A DNA stretch of 64,000 nucleotides from Azospirillaceae bacterium (GTDB lineage Bacteria; Pseudomonadota; Alphaproteobacteria; Azospirillales; Azospirillaceae), in NCBI GenBank assembly GCA_031291675.1, contig JARLIO010000034.1:591336-655335 (forward strand). The letters run 5' to 3'. Of this stretch, positions 53,708 through 61,812 are shown in pieces (position 1 is the first letter of the stretch; the number at the start of each line of letters is the position of its first letter). Both the position numbers and the translations under genes were made by a program. Under the pieces are notes generated by a model, which saw only the letters and a list, made by a program, of their open reading frames with translations, searched no databases and was not told the DNA's origin.

Positions 53708-54370
53708 GTGGACTCTGCGCAAGAGCGCACTCGTGAGAAGAGCTATTCGGCGGCGACAATCGTGGTCGATGAGCTGCGTCGCGCGATCCTGCACAATCGG
53801 CTGAACGGCGGGGAGCGACTGCGCCAAGACGCCATCGCCACCCAGTATGGCGTGAGCCAGATGATTGTCCGGGAGGCGTTCAAGCAACTGACTGCGGAGG
53901 GCTTCCTTAAGGCCGAGCCCCGCCGCGGGGTCAGCGTAGCGAAGCTGAGCGCCGACGAAGCCTGGGAGGTGACGCAGCTCCGTGCGCTTCTCGAATGCCA
54001 GGCGCTGCGCTGGGCAATTCCCAGGATGACGCGCGCGGATTTCGTGAACGGCACGCGAATACTGGGCGATCTCGACGCATCGGATACTGTTGATGCAAAG
54101 ATTCGGCTCAATGCAGAATTTCACGCCAATCTCTACGCTCCCGCGAAGAGCGAAAGAACATTGGATATGATTGAAAATCTGCGGATGAATTTCGAGCGCT
54201 ACCTTCGGTACACTTGGGAGGAGACACACCATGTCGAACAATCCCAGATCGAGCATCGTCAGATTTTGACTCTTTGCGAACTGCGGGATGTCGAGCGCGC
54301 CTGTGATGCCCTACGCAAGCATGTCCTCGCCACGGGGGATTTGCTTGTCGATAGTCTGCGCAGGTTATGA
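53708..54370 (+). CDS. GntR-family (FCD domain) transcriptional regulator
   Basis: 220 residues from a GTG at 53708. N-terminal winged helix: VVDELRRAILHNRLNGGERLRQDAIATQYGVSQMIVREAFKQLTAEGFL. The C-terminal part is the all-helical FCD ligand/metal domain (ALLECQALRWAI, NAEFHANLYAPAKSERTLDMI, EHRQILTLCELRDVERA); the His in EFH and EHR fit metal ligands. It faces the HAD/amidase pair, and two similar palindromes lie between them. It is the likely repressor of that catabolic unit. Confidence 0.93.
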   Translation: MDSAQERTREKSYSAATIVVDELRRAILHNRLNGGERLRQDAIATQYGVSQMIVREAFKQLTAEGFLKAEPRRGVSVAKLSADEAWEVTQLRALLECQALRWAIPRMTRADFVNGTRILGDLDASDTVDAKIRLNAEFHANLYAPAKSERTLDMIENLRMNFERYLRYTWEETHHVEQSQIEHRQILTLCELRDVERACDALRKHVLATGDLLVDSLRRL

Positions 54371-54444
54371 GGTGGCGGAGGGCGCGAACCGAGGCTGCCC
54401 GCAAACGATGGCGTCAGGTCGCAGCCGGCCAAGGCGCTCTGCAC

Positions 54445-54601
54445 GCATGACGTCCCCGACCAGCCTTGCCTTTCCCACGCCCCTTCGACCCGGGCAATGG
54501 CAACCAGACCACCGCCAAAAAAGGAGTCGCGCATGACGTCCCCGGCCAGCCTTGCCTTTCCCACGCCCTTCGAACGCGGCAATGGCAACCAGACCACCAC
54601 C
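54445..54601 (+). repeat. Imperfect tandem duplication of the M14 gene start
   Basis: The 72 bases at 54445-54516 match the 71 at 54531-54601 (GCATGACGTCCCCG then CAGCCTTGCCTTTCCCACGC and GGCAATGGCAACCAGACCACC) with a few substitutions and one extra C. The first copy has a start codon but is out of frame after the extra C. The offset is about 86 bp. Confidence 0.88.
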
Positions 54602-56239
54602 TGGGCCGAATGCATCGCCTTCTACGAGCGGCTGGCTGAGCGATTCCCGGGCGTGCTGCGATGGTGGCGGATCGGCACGTCCGACACCGGCCTGCCGATG
54701 CACGCCGGCCTGGTCACGGCCGACGGCGTGTTCGACCGCGACACCTTGCGCGAGCAGCAGCGCCCGGTGTTCTTCAACAACAACGGCATCCATCCCGGCG
54801 AGCCCGAAGGCATTGACGCCTGCATGGCGCTGGTGCGCGACTTCTGCCTCGAACCCGAGCGGCTGGCGGCGCTCGGCAACACGGTGTTCCTTTTCATCCC
54901 GGTCTACAATGTCGACGGCTGCGTGAATCGCCAGTCCAGCTCGCGGGTGAACCAGCTCGGCCCCGAATCCTTCGGCTTTCGGGGCAACGGCCGGCACCTC
55001 GACCTGAACCGCGACTTCATCAAGTGCGACAGCCTGGCCGCCCCGGTGTTCAACCGCTTCTTCACCGCCTGGGACCCGGATGTGATGGTCGACACCCACA
55101 CCGCCAACGGTGCCGACTACGCCTACGCCATGACCCTGATCCCGACCCAGCCCGACAAGCTGGGCGGCGGCCTGGGCGACTTCCTGCGCGAGCGCATGCT
55201 GCCCGCGATCTACGGCGACATGCAGCGGCGCGGCTGGCCGACCTGCCCCTACGTCAACCTGCTGGCCGAGACGCCGGACGACGGCATCGAGGATTTTCTC
55301 GATCTGCCGCGCTTCTCCACCGGCTACGCGGCGCTGCACCACACCATCGGCTTCATGCCCGAGACCCACATGCTCAAGCCCTTCGCCGACCGCGTGGCCG
55401 CGATGCGCACGCTGGTCGAGGTGGTGCTGGACTTCAGCGTGGCGCAGGCGGGGCACATCCAGCAACTGCGGCGCGATTCGCGGGCAGATGCCGCATGTCG
55501 CACGCAGTGGCCGCTGCTTTGGCGCAATGACCACGAGCGGCCGGCGCGCCTTCGCTTCAAGGGCTACGCGGCGGTGCGTACGCCGAGCCGGCTGGGTGAC
55601 TATCAACGGCTCGCCTACGACCGTGGCCAGCCGTGGGAGAAGGACATCGTCCACTTCGACCGCTGCGTCGAGGACCGGGTGGTGACGGCGCCGAAGGCCT
55701 ACCTGGTGCCCCAGGCTTGGCGCGAGGTGATCGAGCGGCTGGAGTGGAACGGCGTCGCGCTGCAGCGCCTGGACGCCGACCGAGTGTTCGATGCAGCCCG
55801 GGTGTACCGGGTGCTGGAGGTCGGCACGCGCGCGACCGCCTACGAAGGCCACATGTTCCATGACCGGGTGGTGCTGAGCACGCACTCCGAGGCCATCCAG
55901 GCGCGCGCGGGTGACATGCTGGTGCCTCTCGACCAGCCCCAGGCCCGCTACGCGGTTGAGACCCTGGAGCCCGAAGCGCATGACAGCTTCTTCCGCTGGG
56001 GGTTTTTCAACAGCGTGCTGGAGAAGAAGCAGGCCTCCATCTCGGCCTATGTCTTCGAGGACACGGCCTTGCAGATGCTGGCCGACGAGCCGGCGCTGCG
56101 GCAGGCGTTCGACGAATGGAAGGCCGCGCATCCGGCGCAACTGTCCGACCCGCAAGCGGTGCTCTGGTTTCTGTTCGCCCACGGCCGGCGCTATGCCGAG
56201 CCGGAATGGCGGCGCTATCCGGTGGCAGCGTTGATTTAG
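54533..56239 (+). CDS. M14-family zinc carboxypeptidase-like protein
   Basis: 568 residues from the ATG at 54533 (AAAGGAG 8 nt upstream). Zinc ligands: His87 and Glu90 (NNNGIHPGEPEG) and His189 (VDTHTANG); NGRHLDLNRDF carries the substrate Arg. The peptidase part fills the first 330 residues and a second domain follows with no recognised name. No signal peptide, so cytoplasmic. Its codon style differs from the amidase/HAD/GntR block, recalling betaproteobacterial genes (impression only). A truncated leader of another gene follows. The first 23 codons are duplicated upstream. Confidence 0.88.
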   Translation: MTSPASLAFPTPFERGNGNQTTTWAECIAFYERLAERFPGVLRWWRIGTSDTGLPMHAGLVTADGVFDRDTLREQQRPVFFNNNGIHPGEPEGIDACMALVRDFCLEPERLAALGNTVFLFIPVYNVDGCVNRQSSSRVNQLGPESFGFRGNGRHLDLNRDFIKCDSLAAPVFNRFFTAWDPDVMVDTHTANGADYAYAMTLIPTQPDKLGGGLGDFLRERMLPAIYGDMQRRGWPTCPYVNLLAETPDDGIEDFLDLPRFSTGYAALHHTIGFMPETHMLKPFADRVAAMRTLVEVVLDFSVAQAGHIQQLRRDSRADAACRTQWPLLWRNDHERPARLRFKGYAAVRTPSRLGDYQRLAYDRGQPWEKDIVHFDRCVEDRVVTAPKAYLVPQAWREVIERLEWNGVALQRLDADRVFDAARVYRVLEVGTRATAYEGHMFHDRVVLSTHSEAIQARAGDMLVPLDQPQARYAVETLEPEAHDSFFRWGFFNSVLEKKQASISAYVFEDTALQMLADEPALRQAFDEWKAAHPAQLSDPQAVLWFLFAHGRRYAEPEWRRYPVAALI

Positions 56240-56294
56240 TCAGAATTCTCCTGCGCCGTTTCCGGGATCCCCAACCGACTCCTTTGGAGAAACC

Positions 56295-56435
56295 ATGAAA
56301 AGACGCACCTTTGTCGCCGCGATGCCGATGGGTCTCGCAATCATCGGCTTCTGCTTGTCCGCACGCGCTACAGATCTGGGCCGTTCGTTCTGGTCCCACC
56401 GCGATCACAGCGCCGTGTTCGATGCTGGTTGTTAG
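56295..56435 (+). pseudogene. Truncated 5' end of an exported-protein gene
   Basis: 46 codons starting MKRRTFVAAMPMGLAIIGFC, a good signal peptide ending LSARA, with GGAGA 6 nt before the ATG. After about residue 26 the sequence stops resembling an exported protein and ends at a TAG. The break coincides with the integrase remnant on the other strand. It was probably the leader of a binding-protein gene downstream of the M14 gene, cut off by recombination. Confidence 0.6.
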
Positions 56436-56579
56436 CTCCGCGACAGTCCTGCGGCTTTCGTCAGATTGACGCGGGACCGGTCGCGTCGTCGCTGGCACCG
56501 CCGGGTCATCTCGGCCGAGGCGCGTCCGAGTTGGCGCTGCACATAGGCCTCGTCGATCTCGTCCGACGAGGCGTAACCG
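56432..56579 (-). pseudogene. C-terminal remnant of a tyrosine recombinase/integrase
   Basis: In one minus-strand frame, up to a TAA at 56434-56432, the translation ends GRASAEMTRRCQRRRDRSRV then NLTKAAGLSRS. This resembles the tail of tyrosine recombinases that carry RRY near the C-terminus; here Cys stands where the catalytic Tyr would be, consistent with decay. No upstream catalytic part remains: the frame is replaced by the next gene from about 56580. Recognition is from memory of integrase tails. Confidence 0.5.
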
Positions 56580-56602
56580 GGCGACGCCTCCTGCGGCGAT
56601 GG

Positions 56603-57289
56603 TCACAGCGGCATTGCCGCGGCGGCGCGCGCCACGGCAGCGCGGCGCACCGGTATTCCCGGCGCCAGCCGGGCCAGGACCCGATCCCGGACCGCGGGCG
56701 GCGCCGTTTCCGGTCGTCCGGCATCGAACGGGGGTGCCGGCGCATATTCCAGGCCGAGCTGGATCGACTGCGCGGTCTCGACATCGGTCATTTCGGCGAT
56801 CAGCGTCAAGGCGAGATCGATACCGGCGGTGACGCCGCCGCCGGTCAGGATCTCACCGTCGCGCACCACCCGCCCGGCATCGGGGATAGCGCCGAACGCC
56901 GACAGCAGATCGCGCCAGGCCCAATGGCAGGCGGCGCGCCGTCCCGACAACAAACCCGCCGCGCCCAGCAGCAGCGATCCGGTGCAGACGGAGGTGACCC
57001 AGCGCGCCGTCCCGGCCAGGCGCCGGATCGCGTCCAGGTAGGCGCGGTCCTGCATCGCCTCGATGCACCCCATGCCACCCGGCACGCACAACACATCGCA
57101 CCGGGCGATCGAGACCAGGTCGGTCAGGCCGGCAAAAGTCAGATTGTCGGCCGTGACCGGCACGCCGCCGAGCGACGCGGTCATGACGCGCGAATCCGGT
57201 ATCCGCGACAAAAACTGGTGCGGGCCGGTGAAATCGAGGTGGGTGACGCCCTGGTAAAGCGGAAAAACGATCGTGATCGGGTCTGTCAT
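56603..57289 (-). CDS. DJ-1/PfpI-family protein, isonitrile hydratase-like
   Basis: 228 residues from the ATG at 57289. Starts MTDPITIVFPLYQGVTHLDFTGP with Asp19, and the nucleophile elbow is SVCTGSLLLGAAGLL with Cys102, the pair used by isonitrile hydratase (InhA-type) enzymes. GGVTAGIDLALTLI is also typical. Substrate unproven. Divergent from a GlxA-type regulator 30 bp away, so that regulator probably controls it. Confidence 0.88.
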   Translation of the reverse strand: MTDPITIVFPLYQGVTHLDFTGPHQFLSRIPDSRVMTASLGGVPVTADNLTFAGLTDLVSIARCDVLCVPGGMGCIEAMQDRAYLDAIRRLAGTARWVTSVCTGSLLLGAAGLLSGRRAACHWAWRDLLSAFGAIPDAGRVVRDGEILTGGGVTAGIDLALTLIAEMTDVETAQSIQLGLEYAPAPPFDAGRPETAPPAVRDRVLARLAPGIPVRRAAVARAAAAMPL

Positions 57290-57319
57290 GGCGATTCCTT
57301 TCCAGTTGACAGGGCGAGC

Positions 57320-58348
57320 ATGAACCACCAGCCTTCCGTCCGAAACGACATAGATCCCTTAGTTCCAGCCATGCCACGCGAGATCGGCTTCTTCGTCTTT
57401 CCGGATTTCCAGATCCTCGACCTGACCGGCCCGCTGGCCGCGTTCCAGGCGGCCGACACGATCGCCGGGGCGGACGCCTATCGCCTTCACGTGGTATCGC
57501 GCGAGGGTGGCGCGGTCATGAGCACCGCCGGCCTCGCGGTCCTGACGCGGCCGATCGGCGAACTGGGCTTCGATACCTTCATCGTTGCCGGTGGCCGCGG
57601 ATCCCGCCAATCCGCGCCGAGCGACCCGTTCGGCGATCTGGTCCGTCCGGCGGCCGCCCGCGCGCGCCGCACCGCGAGCGTCTGCACCGGGGCTTTCATC
57701 CTGGCCGCCGCCGGCCTGCTCGACGGCCGGCGGGCCACGACCCATTGGCGCCATGCCGCGCTGCTCCAGCAGCGATTTCCCGGGATCCGGGTCGACGGCG
57801 ACCGCATCTTCGTTCACGATGGGCCGCTCTGGACCTCTGCGGGCATCACCGCCGGGATCGATCTGGCGCTGGCCTTGATCGAGGATGACCTCGGCCCGGT
57901 GATTTCCCGGGCTGTGGCCCGCGATCTGGTGGTCTATCATCGTCGCGCCGGCGGCCAGTCGCAATTCTCCACGCTGCTGGAGCTGCAACCACAATCGGAC
58001 CGGATCCGGCAAGCGCTGACCTTTGCCCGCGACCATTTGCACGAACCCTTGCCGGTCGAGCGCCTGGCCGCGGCGGCCTGCCTCAGTCCGCGCCAGTTCG
58101 GCCGGGCATTCCGCGCCGAGACCGGCGAGACCCCGGCCAAGGCCGTCGAACGGCTGCGCGCCGAGGCCGCGCGGCTCCGGATTGAATCGGGCAGCGAGCC
58201 GATTGAGAGCACCGCCCGCGCGGTCGGCTTCTCGGATCCGGAGCGGATGCGCCGCGCGTTTCTGCGCCTCTACGGACAGCCGCCCCAGGCGGTGAAACGG
58301 GACGCGCGAACCGCCTCGCAAAATGTCACCGCCACGATGAGGCGGTAG
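57320..58348 (+). CDS. GlxA-type regulator (DJ-1/PfpI plus AraC domains)
   Basis: 342 residues from the ATG at 57320; an in-frame ATG at 57371 (MPREIGFF) fits the domain start better but has no clear ribosome site. DJ-1-like part with SVCTGAFILAAAGLLDGRRA and TTHW; GITAGIDLALALIEDDLG; then AraC helix-turn-helix PVERLAAAACLSPRQFGRAFRAETG and PIESTARAVGFSDPERMRRAFLRLYG. It shares its ligand fold with the divergent enzyme, as if both handle one compound. Confidence 0.92.
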   Translation: MNHQPSVRNDIDPLVPAMPREIGFFVFPDFQILDLTGPLAAFQAADTIAGADAYRLHVVSREGGAVMSTAGLAVLTRPIGELGFDTFIVAGGRGSRQSAPSDPFGDLVRPAAARARRTASVCTGAFILAAAGLLDGRRATTHWRHAALLQQRFPGIRVDGDRIFVHDGPLWTSAGITAGIDLALALIEDDLGPVISRAVARDLVVYHRRAGGQSQFSTLLELQPQSDRIRQALTFARDHLHEPLPVERLAAAACLSPRQFGRAFRAETGETPAKAVERLRAEAARLRIESGSEPIESTARAVGFSDPERMRRAFLRLYGQPPQAVKRDARTASQNVTATMRR

Positions 58349-58395
58349 GGTTCAACGACCATAGCCGACTGGAATGTCGCGTCTCGGTTGCGACC

Positions 58396-59682
58396 TCAAG
58401 GCTTTGACCTTTCTGCGATGCCAAGGCTGAGCGCTGAAAGTCCGAAGGCAACGCCCACGCCACAGACAGCGAGCCAGCCGCCCTGGACCCAGGCAATGCC
58501 GGACAGGCCCGAACCCGTCGCGGCGCCGAGAAAAAACAGGCCGGTGAACAAGCCATTCAACCGGCCCCTTGCCTCGGGTCTGAGCAAATTGATGGCGCGC
58601 CGGCCGAGCGTCTGATCAGCGATAACGCCCAGATCGAGCAGCACCGCAGCGGTCACCAGGAGCCCAAGGGCCGTTGTCGTTGACGGTGGTGCCAGAGACT
58701 GAAACGGCCCCGCACCACCGAGAGCGGCCAGGATCATCGCGGCGACGACAGCGACATGGGCCAGCACGGTCGCCGGCCCTGTCCAACCTTTGTCGCCCGC
58801 GCGACCGGCGATCGGTGCGATAACGGCGCCCGCGGCGCCCGCGAGCGCGAACAGAGCAATTCCCGTCTGATCCAGAAAAAACGGTGCTTGTGACAGGCGA
58901 AGGGCGATGGCTGTCCAAAAAACGCCGAACGCGGCCATGCACAAGGCCTGATAAGTGGCCCGGCGCCTGAGCACGCGCTCCTCCTTGAGGATCGTGTAGA
59001 GAGAGCCGATCAAACGGACATAGCTTGTGGCACCAGACGGATGCCGTTTCGGAACGACACGGGCCAGTGTGATTGTCAGGGCCGCCACGAGACATGCCAG
59101 GAGCCCGTAGAACCAGCGCCACCCGGCGATTTCCGCGACAAGACTGGCGGCCGGGCGTGAGAGCAGGATACCCAGCATGAGACCGCTCATCACATTGCCG
59201 ACCACGCGGCCACGCCGTCCCTCGGGGCTCAATAATGCGGCCGTTGGCACGAGCATCTGGATCGCGCTGGCGGTCGCGCCGGACACGAAGCACGCCAACA
59301 GGAACAGAGGCGTCGTCGGTGCGCCGGCGACCGCCGCCAAAGCCACGACATCAACAACGAGTGTGCCGACGATCAGGGCCCTGTTCTCGACAAGATCGGT
59401 CAGCGGTACCAGCAAAAACAATCCGCTCGCATAACCAAGCAGCGTGAGCGTGGTGACAAGTCCGGTCTCACGCGGATCAAGACCCAGCGCGGCACCGATC
59501 AGCCCCACGAGAGGCTGCGAGGCATAAAGGCTGAGCACCACGATTCCGACCGCCGTTGCAAAGAGCAGCGTCAGGCCGTTGGACATTGCGGAGGGGGTTG
59601 CATCGCCGGTGGCCGGCAGCTCGGTGACGGATGGGGATGAGTATGACAAGAGGAGCTTCCTGCATCGATGGGGAAGCGGCAT
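58396..59682 (-). CDS. MFS transporter (drug/sugar efflux type)
   Basis: 428 residues from the ATG at 59682; 59586 is an alternative start close to TM1. Twelve spans of the major facilitator type. The loop 2-3 motif is LTDLVENRALIVG, a variant of motif A, and the C-terminal half has NLLRPEARGRLNGLFTGLFFLGAATGSGLSG. Related to arabinose-efflux-type permeases. Divergent from a LysR regulator with only 33 bp between starts, which is typical of a regulator-efflux pair. Confidence 0.9.
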   Translation of the reverse strand: MPLPHRCRKLLLSYSSPSVTELPATGDATPSAMSNGLTLLFATAVGIVVLSLYASQPLVGLIGAALGLDPRETGLVTTLTLLGYASGLFLLVPLTDLVENRALIVGTLVVDVVALAAVAGAPTTPLFLLACFVSGATASAIQMLVPTAALLSPEGRRGRVVGNVMSGLMLGILLSRPAASLVAEIAGWRWFYGLLACLVAALTITLARVVPKRHPSGATSYVRLIGSLYTILKEERVLRRRATYQALCMAAFGVFWTAIALRLSQAPFFLDQTGIALFALAGAAGAVIAPIAGRAGDKGWTGPATVLAHVAVVAAMILAALGGAGPFQSLAPPSTTTALGLLVTAAVLLDLGVIADQTLGRRAINLLRPEARGRLNGLFTGLFFLGAATGSGLSGIAWVQGGWLAVCGVGVAFGLSALSLGIAERSKP

Positions 59683-59715
59683 GTTGCATTGAAACGCACG
59701 ATTCGATAATAACTG

Positions 59716-60645
59716 ATGAAAGTGAATGACTATCCCGTTTGGAGTGATAATGTGGCGAGCCTGGAGCAATATCTGGCGTTCGTTCAAACGGTTGATCGTG
59801 GGAGCCTGACGGCTGCCGCCAAGCATCTTGGCTGCTCCCTTCAGTCCGTAAGCCGGGCGCTTGCCGCGCTTGAGGGCGAACTTGGGATCGAACTGGTCCG
59901 ACGAACCACAAGGCGGATGCAGCCGAGCCCTGCAGGCCTGGTTTTTCATCAGCGCATCAAGGCCGCCCTGGGGGACATTGAGCAAGCCCGTGCCGAGGCG
60001 AGCCATGACAGTGCGCGAATCGGCGGGCTGTTCAGGGTCGGTGCTTCGGTCATGTTCGCGGCCAACCACGTTACGCCCGCCGTGGTCGCGTTTCTTCAGC
60101 GCTTTCCAGACCTGGAGATCGAACTTGTTCTCGCCGATGCCATCGTCGACCTGATTGAAGAACGCCTGGACGTTGCAATTCGGATCGGCAATCTGGGCGC
60201 ATCGAGTCTGAAGGTGCGCCGGCTCGCGAATTTACGCCGGGTCATCGTTGCATCGCCGATCTATCTGGCGCGCCATGGCGAGCCCCACATGCCGTCGGAC
60301 CTTTCCCGGCATGCCTGCGTCGTCCGAACCTTCGGGCCGGAGGGCGACTCCTGGCCGCTGACCATCGGCGAAAAACCGACAGCCGTTGCCGTGCGCGGGA
60401 CCCTCCGATGCAATGATGCCGCTTCCGCCAACACCGCGGTTGTGTCGGGAGCAGGGTTGGGCTTAGCCCCACTTTGGCAAGTCCGTGCCGACCTCGATCA
60501 AGGCCGTCTGGCGGTTGTCCTGGCGGAATTCGAGCCCCCGCCGATCCCGGTACAGGCCGTGTGGCCAGGGAACGCCGGCACCCCGGCGCGGACACGTCTG
60601 TTCGTGGACACGATCGCCGCCAGACTCGCGGCCGAACGGCTCTGA
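59716..60645 (+). CDS. LysR-family transcriptional regulator
   Basis: 309 residues from the ATG at 59716; MASL-type starts further in are possible since the helix-turn-helix begins at about 15 (ASLEQYLAFVQTVDRGSLTAAAKHLGCSLQSVSRALAALE). The C-terminal effector domain has GLFRVGASVMFAANHVTP and DVAIRIGNLGASSL. It probably controls the divergent MFS gene through the 33-bp gap and sequences inside both 5' ends. Confidence 0.93.
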   Translation: MKVNDYPVWSDNVASLEQYLAFVQTVDRGSLTAAAKHLGCSLQSVSRALAALEGELGIELVRRTTRRMQPSPAGLVFHQRIKAALGDIEQARAEASHDSARIGGLFRVGASVMFAANHVTPAVVAFLQRFPDLEIELVLADAIVDLIEERLDVAIRIGNLGASSLKVRRLANLRRVIVASPIYLARHGEPHMPSDLSRHACVVRTFGPEGDSWPLTIGEKPTAVAVRGTLRCNDAASANTAVVSGAGLGLAPLWQVRADLDQGRLAVVLAEFEPPPIPVQAVWPGNAGTPARTRLFVDTIAARLAAERL

Positions 60646-60700
60646 TGTTCCCGATGCCGTCAGAGGCGGTGTAGGCCTTAACCGCCGAAAATTCCGTGAC

Positions 60701-60741
60701 TGGTTGTCCGACACTGGTTGTCTGACCCGCCCCCGGCGGGG
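60701..60741 (+). repeat. Short direct repeat and GC hairpin after the LysR gene
   Basis: CTGGTTGTCCGACA at 60701-60714 repeats as CTGGTTGTCTGAC at 60715-60727. It is followed by a possible hairpin, CCCGCC (60727-60732) and GGCGGG (60736-60741), which may serve as a terminator for the LysR gene. Confidence 0.4.
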
Positions 60742-60862
60742 GGATTCTCCCGCTTTGGACTATTATGAGATAAAGGACATTATCACATATGGACAACCCA
60801 AATCGGGGGCGGTGCGTTATCACTGGGTCACAGAAAAGTAAACTGTCACCGTAACCATGCAA

Positions 60863-61140
60863 TTATCCGTCAAGGTTTTGCGCTCCGTGCCAGACGTTTA
60901 GAATCTGCACCGTACCGGAGTCGTCGATTTCATAGACGATGATGTAAGGCGGCACGGCGAGAAGCTCCCGCGTTCCACGAATCCGACCGCGACGGCCCCG
61001 ACATGGAAAAACGCCAAGCTATCGCCTGCGAGAATCAGCTCGCGGGCGATCTTCCGGGCGGCAAAGGGATTTTCCTCGACAATATTGTGAACAAGCCGCA
61101 CCCCGTCGGTACGGGCCGAGGTTTGCCAGATGACGCTCAC
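60863..61140 (-). pseudogene. ParE/RelE-family toxin, frameshifted
   Basis: The frame opens at a GTG (61140) overlapping the antitoxin stop (GTGA) and reads VSVIWQTSARTDGVRLVHNI, EENPFAARKIARELI, then LAFF. From about 61004-61011 (a GGAAAAA run on the plus strand) the family continues in another frame: CRGRRGRIRGTRELLAVPPY, IIVYEIDDSGTVQILNVWHGAQ, to a TAA at 60865. This is the ParE pattern with conserved GTREL and PYIIVY. A one-base loss therefore splits the toxin; the reading frame of the first part gives a wrong C-terminus. Confidence 0.82.
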
Positions 61141-61325
61141 AGCAACCGGGATTCCGGCGGCGGGGCATCGAAGTTGCCCGCAACGATTTCCAGCAACCAC
61201 GCCCGCATTTCCTCATGGGGCACGGCCCGGCGGTCGGCGCGGGACTTCTCCACGGCAGCGGCCAGCGCGGCGGTTTCAGCCTCGGCGTCGTCAAGATCGG
61301 GGAGGGGGCGGACAGGTTCGGCCAT
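61137..61325 (-). CDS. ParD-like antitoxin of the ParE module
   Basis: 62 residues from the ATG at 61325 (MAEPVRPLPDLDDAEAETAA), with the C-terminal pattern RAVPHEEMRAWLLEIVAGNF found in antitoxins paired with ParE toxins. The stop overlaps the toxin start by 4 nt, the usual coupling. No DNA-binding motif stands out. Intact, although the toxin is frameshifted. Confidence 0.72.
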   Translation of the reverse strand: MAEPVRPLPDLDDAEAETAALAAAVEKSRADRRAVPHEEMRAWLLEIVAGNFDAPPPESRLL

Positions 61326-61567
61326 GGCGTGATCCTTCACAGGGAATTGAGGCAGTCTACCACGGCACGGCAAGGTTTAGCATATCGGAGGGAGCAAACG
61401 ATCTTAATGAGAGAGTGTGTTTAAACAGGGTCATGGTTCGCGGGCCAACGATAGGTTTGAAACCGTATCGATGTCATAACATGCGATAGGAAAGCGGTGC
61501 GGCGTGTCGCATAACCCCCGAACTGGAACCCACTTGTCAGCCGAGATGACCGTTTTCCCCTGCCCAG

Positions 61568-61714
61568 GTGGTCAAGGAAGCCCTGCGCGAACGCTTTGCC
61601 AAGATCGAGCGGCAGAAGGGCCACGCGAGCGTGGACGCGTTGCTGGCAATTGCAGATCGGGCAGCGGCCCGTGTGAATGGTCGTAGGTCCGGTCCTCTGT
61701 TCGACACGGCAGGA
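61568..61714 (+). pseudogene. VapB-like antitoxin C-terminal remnant
   Basis: An open stretch with VVKEALRERFAKIERQKGHA, SVDALLAIADRAAARV resembles the second half of VapB antitoxins (ALRERL...LLAIGRRAAA). The N-terminal beta-strand part is missing and the residues after about 61675 lose resemblance. No VapC follows. Recognised by pattern only. Confidence 0.42.
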
Positions 61715-61812
61715 AGCCGACGGATAGCTCCCGGCCCGACACCGCCGAAGCGCTTGCAAAGGCAAGCTGGTGTCGCCCCTCGCGGTTCCGGGACGGGCCC
61801 GTCCATCGCATC

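Noticed and set aside
54365..56182. A 605-codon minus-strand frame opposite the M14 peptidase
   Set aside because: His/Val/Arg-rich antisense translation without family features; the plus strand has zinc ligands and a ribosome site.
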